From JAEUPI01 sp044222685 (GTDB lineage Bacteria; Pseudomonadota; Gammaproteobacteria; Burkholderiales; Burkholderiaceae_C), in NCBI GenBank assembly GCA_044222685.1, contig JBGAMU010000003.1:1-64000 (forward strand): a DNA stretch of 64,000 nt. Reading direction: 5' to 3'. A program made the translations under genes and the position numbers. The notes under the pieces are model-generated. The model was given only the letters and a program-made list of their open reading frames with translations, was not told where the DNA came from and searched no databases. This document shows, one piece after another, positions 32,168-39,021 of the stretch (positions within the stretch are counted from its first letter, which is position 1; each line of letters opens with the position of its first letter).

Positions 32168-33373
32168 ATGACTCCTCTCGTCAGTCCGCACGGCGGTGCA
32201 GACCTGAAGCCGCTGCTGCTCGGTGGTGCGCCGCTCGAACAGGAGCGACAGCGCGCGCTGAGCCTGCCGCGCGTGCGGGTGAGTTCGCGCGAGCGCGGCG
32301 ACATCATCATGCTCGGCATCGGCGGCTTCACGCCGCTCGACGGATTCATGTCGCACGCCGACTGGCGCAGCGTGTGCGACGACATGCGCACCGCCAGCGG
32401 CCTGTTCTGGCCGATCCCGATCACGTTGTCGACCGACCCGGCCACTGCCGACGCGATTGCGATCGGGCAGGACATCGCACTCGTCGACCCGGATGACGGC
32501 CACTGCCTGGCGATCCAGCGCGTCAGCGAGAAGTACAGGATCGACAAGGCGCACGAATGCGTGCGCGTGTTCAAGACGATCGACGCGGCGCATCCCGGCG
32601 TCAAGATGGTGATGGAGCAGGGCGAGGTCAACCTCGCCGGTCCGATCCGGGTGCTGTCGCGCGGCGGCTTCCCGGAGAAGTACGGCGACCTGTTCATGAC
32701 GCCGGAGCAGACGCGAGTCTTGTTCAGGTCGCTCGGCTGGTCGCGCATCGCGGCGTTCCAGACGCGCAATCCGATGCATCGCTCGCACGAGTACCTCGCC
32801 AAGGTGGCGATCGAGGTCTGCGACGGCGTGCTCGTGCATTCGCTGCTGGGGGCGTTGAAGCCGGGCGACATCCCGGCCGAGGTGCGCACGCGCGCCATCG
32901 CAGCGCTGGCGAAGAACTACTTCGTGCCTTCCACCATCGTGCAGGCCGGCTACCCGTTGGACATGCGTTATGCCGGGCCTCGCGAGGCGCTGCTGCATGC
33001 GCTGTTCCGCCAGAACTACGGCTGCTCGCACCTGATCGTCGGCCGCGACCATGCCGGCGTGGGCAGCTACTACGGGCCGTTCGAGGCGCACCACATCTTC
33101 GACGAGATCCCCGACGGCGCGCTGCAGACGCGACCGCTGAAGATCGACGTCTCCTTCTGGTGCTACAGGTGCGGCGGCATGGCCTCGGGGCGCACTTGCC
33201 CGCACGGCGATGCCGACCGCCTGCAGGTCAGCGGCACGCAGTTGCGCAAGTCGCTGTCCGAAGGCCAGAGTGTGCCGCCCGAGTTCAGCCGCCCCGAAGT
33301 GCTCGAGATCCTGCGCACCTACTACGCCGAGACCGACGCGCGGCCGGTCGGCGCGGCCGCTGCGTCGAGATGA
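32168..33373 (+). CDS. sat: ATP sulfurylase (sulfate adenylyltransferase)
   Basis: 401 residues, the homo-oligomeric dissimilatory Sat type, not CysDN. The nucleotide-site motifs are QTRNPMHRSHEYL and GRDHAGVGSYYGPF. A cysteine cluster (CYRCGGMASGRTCPHG) near residue 330 probably binds zinc, as in Allochromatium-type Sat. In sulfur oxidisers it works backwards: APS plus pyrophosphate gives ATP and sulfate. It follows a LysR regulator and precedes the phosphoesterase gene by 4 bases; aprMBA lie further downstream. Confidence 0.96.
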   Translation: MTPLVSPHGGADLKPLLLGGAPLEQERQRALSLPRVRVSSRERGDIIMLGIGGFTPLDGFMSHADWRSVCDDMRTASGLFWPIPITLSTDPATADAIAIGQDIALVDPDDGHCLAIQRVSEKYRIDKAHECVRVFKTIDAAHPGVKMVMEQGEVNLAGPIRVLSRGGFPEKYGDLFMTPEQTRVLFRSLGWSRIAAFQTRNPMHRSHEYLAKVAIEVCDGVLVHSLLGALKPGDIPAEVRTRAIAALAKNYFVPSTIVQAGYPLDMRYAGPREALLHALFRQNYGCSHLIVGRDHAGVGSYYGPFEAHHIFDEIPDGALQTRPLKIDVSFWCYRCGGMASGRTCPHGDADRLQVSGTQLRKSLSEGQSVPPEFSRPEVLEILRTYYAETDARPVGAAAASR

Positions 33374-33377
33374 GACC

Positions 33378-33914
33378 ATGAAGGTGTGCGTCGTTTCGGA
33401 TAGCCACGACCGCGCCGGTGCGCTGGCGCAAGCGGTGCGCGAAGCCAAGGCGCAAGGCGCCGAGGCGGTGCTTCATTGCGGCGATCTGATCGGCACGCAA
33501 ACGCTGAGGCCGACCCTGGCTTTGGGGCTGCCGGTGCACATCATCCACGGCAACAACATCGGCGACCCGCAGTCGCTGCACCGATGGGCGGGCGAGAGCA
33601 ACGGGCAGCTGCGCTATCACGGTGTGGACGGCCGCATCGAACTGGCCGGCCGGCGGATCTTCGTCGTGCACTACGACGACTACGGCTACGCCATGGCCTG
33701 CACCGGCGACTGGGATCTGGTGTGCTGCGGCCACTCGCACCGCGCCGAGGTGCGCGCCGTGGCCAATGTCTTGGGCCGATCGACGTGGCTGGTCAACCCT
33801 GGCACGGTGGCCGGCCTGGCCGCGCCCTCGACCTGGGTGATGGGCGATCTGGCAGCCATGCGCTTCGAGTTGCAGGAACTGAAAGGCGAGCCTTCGTCGC
33901 CGGGTGTGCAGTGA
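33378..33914 (+). CDS. YfcE/MJ0936-type metallophosphoesterase
   Basis: 178 residues of the calcineurin-like phosphoesterase fold. Metal motifs are VSDSHDR at the N-terminus, HCGDLIG, HGNNIGD, VHYDDYG (in place of the usual GHG) and CGHSHRAE. This family hydrolyses phosphodiesters. The link to sat, 4 bases downstream of it, suggests a role with nucleotides such as APS or AMP, but that is inference. aprM starts 94 bases after the stop. Confidence 0.85.
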   Translation: MKVCVVSDSHDRAGALAQAVREAKAQGAEAVLHCGDLIGTQTLRPTLALGLPVHIIHGNNIGDPQSLHRWAGESNGQLRYHGVDGRIELAGRRIFVVHYDDYGYAMACTGDWDLVCCGHSHRAEVRAVANVLGRSTWLVNPGTVAGLAAPSTWVMGDLAAMRFELQELKGEPSSPGVQ

Positions 33915-34008
33915 TGACGGAGTGATCGGCAGCAGGCTCAGACCTGCGCGCCCCAAAAGAATGGCCGCGAGGCCGTGACGAGACGAGACGACCTTAGGAG
34001 ACCGACCC

Positions 34009-34836
34009 ATGTTCGCCCAGAACCCGTTTGCCGCCCTGAACGGCGTATTGCCCGCGAGTGCCATGCAGATCTTCATCGTGCTGATGGTGCTGGCCGTGAT
34101 CGTCGGCACGCTGCTCGACATGGCCCACAAGGGCAGCGCAACCTACTTCTTCGCCAAGGCGCGCAAGACACGCGGCCAGGGCAAGCCGGTGGACAAGGCG
34201 TCGATCGCGGTCAAGACCGTGATGGTGGACGTGCTCGCCTCGGGTGAGTTCTGCAACCCGCGGCGTCGCCTCGCGCACTTGCTCACGATGTACGGCTTCA
34301 TCCTCTACCTCGTCACCACCGCGGTCATGGTGTTCGTCTATCCGACGGCCGCGACGCCGACGCCGGCCCTGGTGGTGCAGCTTTGGTGGCTGGGCGCGTT
34401 GATGGTGCTCGTCGGCGGCTACTGGTTCTGGTTCTTCATCCGCGTCGACGTGGCGGCCGAGGGCGGCACGCCAATGCGCGTGATGCGTGCCGATCTCTTC
34501 ATCCTATCGCTGCTCGCCAGCGTGACCTTTGCCGTCGTCTGGGCTTGGCTGCAGGTGCAGGGCAGCGCGGCCGCCTGGGTCCTGTTCGCGCTGTACATGC
34601 TGGCGACCACGGTGCTGTTCGGCGGCGTGTACTGGTCCAAGTTCGCGCACATGTTCTTCAAGCCGGCCGCGGCCTTCGACAAACGTGTCTCGGAGGCCAA
34701 CGGCACGAATGCCAACCTGCCGACGCAGACTCGGGACGATCCCGCGCAACGCGAGCGGCACTCGATGGAACTGCTGAAGAACGCCCCGATGGACATGGGG
34801 CTCGGCATCAAGCGCGAAGCCCCGCGCCACTACTAG
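34009..34836 (+). CDS. aprM: AprM, membrane anchor for APS reductase
   Basis: 275 residues with about five hydrophobic segments (VLMVLAVIVGTLL, MYGFILYLVTTAVMVFVYP, LWWLGALMVLVGGYWFWFF and more), ending in a soluble tail. AprM is known as the alternative to the QmoABC complex in some sulfur oxidisers. It takes electrons from AprBA to the quinone pool. No qmo genes are in this window. A TTAGGAGA ribosome site lies about 10 bases before the ATG. aprB begins 43 bases after the stop. Confidence 0.9.
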   Translation: MFAQNPFAALNGVLPASAMQIFIVLMVLAVIVGTLLDMAHKGSATYFFAKARKTRGQGKPVDKASIAVKTVMVDVLASGEFCNPRRRLAHLLTMYGFILYLVTTAVMVFVYPTAATPTPALVVQLWWLGALMVLVGGYWFWFFIRVDVAAEGGTPMRVMRADLFILSLLASVTFAVVWAWLQVQGSAAAWVLFALYMLATTVLFGGVYWSKFAHMFFKPAAAFDKRVSEANGTNANLPTQTRDDPAQRERHSMELLKNAPMDMGLGIKREAPRHY

Positions 34837-34879
34837 ACAGCCCGCCGGTTTTCGCCGAACACAACAAGGAGCCAGCTCA

Positions 34880-35359
34880 ATGCCTACCTTCGTCTACATG
34901 ACGAGGTGCGACGGATGCGGACACTGCGTCGACATCTGTCCCTCGGACATCATGCACATCGACAAGACCTATCGGCGCGCCTACAACATCGAACCGAACA
35001 TGTGCTGGGAGTGCTACTCCTGCGTGAAGGCCTGCCCGCAGCATGCGATCGACGTGCGCGGTTATGCCGACTTCGCCCCGCTGGGCCACAGCGTTCGCGT
35101 CGACCGCGACGAACGCAAGGGCACGATCGCCTGGCGGATCAAGTTCCGCAACGGCACGGAAAAGAACTTCCTGTCGCCCATCACGACCAAGCCCTGGGGT
35201 GAGGCGATTCCCAAGCTCGCCGACGTTCCAGCGCCCAGCAAGCAGATGCGCGATGGCGAGCTGCTCTACAACGAGCCGAAGTACATCCGCATGGACGACG
35301 GCGGTCTGCGCACGCTTCAGGCCGCAGGTCTCAAACTGAAGATGGGGGTCTACTACTGA
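34880..35359 (+). CDS. aprB: Adenylylsulfate reductase, beta subunit
   Basis: 159 residues. Two [4Fe-4S] clusters are bound by CDGCGHCVDICP near the N-terminus and CWECYSCVKACP around residue 50. The C-terminal third wraps AprA in known structures. It passes electrons from the AprA FAD to AprM. The stop codon overlaps the aprA start (TGATG). AGGAG lies about 10 bases before the ATG. Confidence 0.96.
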   Translation: MPTFVYMTRCDGCGHCVDICPSDIMHIDKTYRRAYNIEPNMCWECYSCVKACPQHAIDVRGYADFAPLGHSVRVDRDERKGTIAWRIKFRNGTEKNFLSPITTKPWGEAIPKLADVPAPSKQMRDGELLYNEPKYIRMDDGGLRTLQAAGLKLKMGVYY

Positions 35360-37227
35360 TGGCCTACGACACAATCATCGAAGACGGCATCGACGTTCTC
35401 GTCGTCGGTGCAGGTCTGGGCGGCACCGGCGCCGCCTGGGAGGCCCGGTTCTGGGGACAGAACAAGAAGATCGTCATTGCCGAGAAGGCCAACATCGATC
35501 GCTCGGGCGCGGTCGCGCAGGGTCTGTACGCGATCAACTGCTACATGGGCACCCGCTGGGGCGAGAACAACCCGGAGGACCATGTACGCTACGCCCGCAT
35601 CGACCTGATGGGCATGGTGCGCGAAGACCTGCTGTTCGACATGGCCCGCCACGTCGACTCCACGGTGCATCAGTTCGAGGAGTGGGGCCTGCCCATCATG
35701 AAGGACCCGAAGACCGGGCGCTACCTTCGTGAAGGCCGTTGGCAGATCATGATCCACGGCGAGTCCTACAAGCCCATCGTCGCCGAGGCCGCCAAGAAGT
35801 CGGCCGACAAGGTCTTCAACCGCATCTGCGTCACGCATCTGCTGATGGACGACAGCCGGGAGAACCGGATCGCCGGTGCCGTCGGCTTCAACGTCCGCAC
35901 GGGCAACTATCACGTCTTCAAGTCCAAGACCGTGATCTGCGGCGCGGGCGGTGCTTCCAACATCTTCAAGCCGCGCTCGGTGGGTGAAGGTTCGGGCCGG
36001 ACCTGGTATGCGCCCTGGTCGTCCGCGTCGGCCTACGGCCTGATGATCAACGCCGGCGCCAAGATGACGCAGATGGAGAACCGCATCGTGCTGGCGCGGT
36101 TCAAGGACGGCTATGGCCCGGTCGGCGCCTACTTCCTGCACCTGAAGACCTATACGCAGAACTGCCTGGGCGAGGAGTACGAATCCAAGTGGTTCCCAGC
36201 CCTGCAGCAGATGGTCGGCAAGGAGTATCTGGACCCGGAAGCGTCGCACCTGACCCACCGGCCGATCCCGACCTGCCTGCGCAACCATTGCATCATCAGC
36301 GAAGTGAATGCCGGCCGCGGGCCCATCCACATGGTGACCATGCGTGCTTTCCAGGACCCGCATCTGGAGGAGGTCGGTTGGGAGAACTTCCTCGGCATGA
36401 CCGTCGGCCAGGCGGTTCTGTGGGCCGCCACCGATGTGGACCCGAAGAACGAGAACCCCGAACTGACCACCTCCGAGCCGTACGTCATGGGCTCACATGC
36501 GACCGGTTCGGGTGCCTGGTGCTCCGGCCCCGAGGACGTTTCGCCGCCCGAGTATTTCTGGGGCTACAACCGCATGACGACGATCGAAGGTCTGTTCGGC
36601 GCCGGTGACGCGGTCGGCGGCACGCCTCATGCCTTTTCTTCGGGTTCGTTCACCGAAGGCCGTCTCGCCGCCAAGGCGGCCTGCAAGTACATCGACGACG
36701 GCAAAGGCGAAGGCATCGTCGTCTCCGATGAGCAGATCAACCGCCGCAAGGAAGAGATCTACAAGCCGCTGGAACACTACAGAATCAACCGCAACGAGAT
36801 CGTGGCGGGCGATGTCAACCCGCACTACATCAACCCCAAGCAGGGCCTCGACCGCCTGCAGAAGCTGATGGATGAGTACTGCGGCGGAGTGACGGTCAAC
36901 TACATGACCAACGAGAAGCTGCTGAGCATCGGGCTCAAGAAGCTCGCGATCATGGAGGAAGACCTCGAAAGCCTGGCCGCCAAGGATATTCACGAGTTGC
37001 TGCGGGCGTGGGAGCTGAAGCACCGCCATCGCGCCGCCGAGTGCGTCACCCAGCACACGCTGTTCCGCAAGGAGACCCGTTGGCCAGGCTACTACTACCG
37101 AGGCGACGCCATGAAGGTGGACGACGTGAACTGGCATGTACTGACGGTCTCGCGTCGCGACCCGAAGACCGGCGAATACACGATGGAGAAGGCGCCTTGT
37201 TATCACCTGGTGGGCGATGAGAAGTAG
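35359..37227 (+). CDS. aprA: Adenylylsulfate reductase, alpha subunit
   Basis: 622 residues, full length. An FAD-binding motif (VVGAGLGGTGAAWEARF) is at the N-terminus, with the family's RSGAVAQGLYAINCYMG and the long succinate-dehydrogenase-like fold after it. In sulfur oxidisers the enzyme makes APS from sulfite and AMP. It overlaps aprB by one base and is followed after 21 bases by a small unknown gene, so the operon continues. Confidence 0.97.
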   Translation: MAYDTIIEDGIDVLVVGAGLGGTGAAWEARFWGQNKKIVIAEKANIDRSGAVAQGLYAINCYMGTRWGENNPEDHVRYARIDLMGMVREDLLFDMARHVDSTVHQFEEWGLPIMKDPKTGRYLREGRWQIMIHGESYKPIVAEAAKKSADKVFNRICVTHLLMDDSRENRIAGAVGFNVRTGNYHVFKSKTVICGAGGASNIFKPRSVGEGSGRTWYAPWSSASAYGLMINAGAKMTQMENRIVLARFKDGYGPVGAYFLHLKTYTQNCLGEEYESKWFPALQQMVGKEYLDPEASHLTHRPIPTCLRNHCIISEVNAGRGPIHMVTMRAFQDPHLEEVGWENFLGMTVGQAVLWAATDVDPKNENPELTTSEPYVMGSHATGSGAWCSGPEDVSPPEYFWGYNRMTTIEGLFGAGDAVGGTPHAFSSGSFTEGRLAAKAACKYIDDGKGEGIVVSDEQINRRKEEIYKPLEHYRINRNEIVAGDVNPHYINPKQGLDRLQKLMDEYCGGVTVNYMTNEKLLSIGLKKLAIMEEDLESLAAKDIHELLRAWELKHRHRAAECVTQHTLFRKETRWPGYYYRGDAMKVDDVNWHVLTVSRRDPKTGEYTMEKAPCYHLVGDEK

Positions 37228-37248
37228 CCCGCATCCCCAGGCCCGCGC

Positions 37249-37599
37249 GTGAACATCATCGAGAAGACCGACGAGGAGATCCTGGCCCTGGCCAGGCCAC
37301 TGTGGCTCGACCTCGTCAAGTATTCGAACGAAGGCAAGTACGGTGAGTTCGTCAGGAACTTCTCCAGTTCCCTGGCGCGCGCCATCGATCAGGTGGTGGC
37401 GGGCCACCAGTTCGCCAACAGCGAACTGGCGAGAAACCTGTCTGAAGACATCGACTCGCTCGGCATCATCCGCCGCGGCGAACATGTGACGGTCCTGTAC
37501 CGCCAACGCAGCACCAAGAAGCCCGGCGAATGGCTGGGCAGACTCGTCCTCGGCTACGAGGAAGGAAAGGTCAGGATCTTCGGTGCCTCCATCTTCTGA
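37249..37599 (+). CDS. Small uncharacterised protein downstream of aprA (GTG start)
   Basis: 116 residues beginning with GTG at 37249 (MNIIEKTDEEILALAR). It is a soluble protein with an N-terminal helix, a middle helical region (FVRNFSSSLARAIDQVV) and C-terminal strands (GEHVTVLYRQRSTKK, WLGRLVLGYEEGKVRIFGASIF). The pattern resembles a small barrel or SnoaL-like domain but I do not recognise it. The next gene overlaps its end by 17 bases, so both are translated from one transcript. Confidence 0.75.
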   Translation: MNIIEKTDEEILALARPLWLDLVKYSNEGKYGEFVRNFSSSLARAIDQVVAGHQFANSELARNLSEDIDSLGIIRRGEHVTVLYRQRSTKKPGEWLGRLVLGYEEGKVRIFGASIF

Positions 37600-38104
37600 G
37601 CATGTCGTCCGGGAAGGCAAGCTTGTCGAGTTGACCTACAAGGTGACCGACGCGAAGACGGGTCATGTCCTCACCCGAGTCGAGTTCCCGTTGGGTTATG
37701 TCCACGGACACAATGAGATCCTCGCCCCTTCGGTTCACAAGGAGCTCGAAGGCAAGGCCGCTGGCGACGTCATCAAAGTGGACATCGATGGCAATCAGAT
37801 CTTCGGCCCCAGAGACGAGTCGCTGGTCTTCTCCGATGACATCGATAACGTCCCCGAGGAGTACCGGCAGATCGGCACCTCCATCCTGATGGAGAACGAC
37901 AAGGGCCAGACCCGCAGCTTTCTCGTCACGCACATGGACGACGACACACTGACGGTCGACGGCAACAATCCGCTCTGCGGCAGGCAGATCGTCTTCACGC
38001 TCGAGATCCTGACGGTGCGCGATGCCACGGATGCGGAAATCCAGGCGGGCGGGGCCATCCCTGCGGGCGCCGATATCAACCCGTCGCTCCTGAGGCCTGT
38101 TTGA
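37583..38104 (+). CDS. FKBP/SlyD-type peptidyl-prolyl isomerase (GTG start)
   Basis: 173 residues from GTG at 37583. The FKBP core is visible in GKLVELTYKVTDAKTGHVL, the SlyD-like GYVHGHNEIL and KELEGKAAGDVIKVDI. An insert-in-flap region follows and a C-terminal strand VFTLEILTVRDA. It lacks the long metal-binding tail of E. coli SlyD. In this operon it may help fold AprA/AprB or insert their cofactors; this is inferred from position. It overlaps the previous gene by 17 bases. Confidence 0.85.
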   Translation: MPPSSEHVVREGKLVELTYKVTDAKTGHVLTRVEFPLGYVHGHNEILAPSVHKELEGKAAGDVIKVDIDGNQIFGPRDESLVFSDDIDNVPEEYRQIGTSILMENDKGQTRSFLVTHMDDDTLTVDGNNPLCGRQIVFTLEILTVRDATDAEIQAGGAIPAGADINPSLLRPV

Positions 38105-38140
38105 GCGGCGGCCCTGCCTTCACGGCTAGAAAGACGAAAC

Positions 38141-38302
38141 ATGAGCGACCACAAACCTCCCCCCGCCAAGGTGCCTGACGGCGTGACGCCTTATGTGACG
38201 ACGCGTCAGATGCCGCCCAACGAGAAGGGCTTCGTCGGATTCGAAACCATCTGGAAGCCGTTCCAGAAGGAAGCCCCGTACAAGACGCCGAAGAAGCCGT
38301 AG
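38141..38302 (+). CDS. 53-residue proline- and lysine-rich protein
   Basis: A 53-codon reading frame 36 bases after the isomerase gene, starting MSDHKPPPAKVPDGVTPYV and ending YKTPKKP. It contains KGFVGFETIWKPFQKEAPY in the middle. It has no signal peptide, no cysteine and no membrane segment, and is basic. The sequence looks like a real, mostly unstructured protein, not random frame, because its codon use follows the neighbours. It is too short for a family call. Confidence 0.6.
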   Translation: MSDHKPPPAKVPDGVTPYVTTRQMPPNEKGFVGFETIWKPFQKEAPYKTPKKP

Positions 38303-38412
38303 CCGTCTCTCGCCGCGAGGCAAAGACGACCGGCGCCGGGATATGCATATGAGGCGATATTCCGAGCCGGCCGCGCGCTGGAGGCGACAATCCGCGTCCA
38401 CGAAAGCGCGCC

Positions 38413-38802
38413 ATGGACCATCTGCATCCCAAGCAAGCCCACGAGATCCTGCAGCAGAACCCGAACACGCTGCTGATCGACTGTCGCACCGAGGTGGAGT
38501 TCTTCTACGTCGGGCATCCGGTCGATGCCATCAACATCGAGTGGAACACAGGGGTCGATTTCGACGTCAACCCGCATTTCGCTGAAGAGGCGCTGCGCAT
38601 GGCCGGCCGCAAGGACCGGCCGATCATCCTGATCTGTCGCAGCGGCAAGCGCTCGGTCGATGCCGGGCTCGAGCTCGAGAAGCACGGCTTCACCAACGTC
38701 AGCAATGTGCTCGAGGGCTTCGAGGGCGAACTCGATGTCGAGCACCATCGCGGCAACCTCGGCGGCTGGCGCAAGCACGGGTTGCCCTGGCGGCAGGTGT
38801 GA
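38413..38802 (+). CDS. Rhodanese-domain sulfurtransferase
   Basis: 129 residues, one rhodanese domain without signal peptide. The active-site loop is ICRSGKRS with Cys75. Asp23 (LLIDCRTEVEF) is the usual partner. It carries persulfide sulfur in the cytoplasm. It lies 110 bases after the 53-residue gene and ends 219 bases before soeA. It may hand sulfur to or from DsrEFH or act on thiosulfate; the substrate is not shown by the sequence. Confidence 0.93.
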   Translation: MDHLHPKQAHEILQQNPNTLLIDCRTEVEFFYVGHPVDAINIEWNTGVDFDVNPHFAEEALRMAGRKDRPIILICRSGKRSVDAGLELEKHGFTNVSNVLEGFEGELDVEHHRGNLGGWRKHGLPWRQV

Positions 38803-38878
38803 CGCTGCCGCGCCGGGCTTGCGGCGTGTGACGCCGCCCGGCTCTGCCACCATTGGCGCTCCATTTCGGCCAGGCCGC

Positions 38879-38898
38879 CACTACCCGTACGGGTAGTG
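38879..38898. promoter_or_regulatory. Perfect 20-bp palindrome upstream of soeA
   Basis: CACTACCCGTACGGGTAGTG reads the same on both strands and lies 124 bases upstream of the soeA start. It is too regular to be chance and is not inside a gene. A 15-of-20 match is at 13184-13203, upstream of dsrA, and a related arm pair is at 13162-13176. The half TACCCGT resembles the TACYYMT heptamer of NarL-type regulators. Confidence 0.75.
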
Positions 38899-39021
38899 CC
38901 AAGCTGCCCGAACCGGCTATGGACGCGGCCCGCTGGCGCAGCGCTTAATCGGCTGCCGCGACAGGATGGGGCAAGGTGTGCCCTCGGCGTCATGCGCCTG
39001 TCGCGGCCACGAAAAGCCACG

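Noticed and set aside
32059..32898. Extension of the LysR reading frame upstream over sat
   Set aside because: The LysR domain starts at 32058. The upstream part is antisense to the highly conserved sat gene and has no domain.
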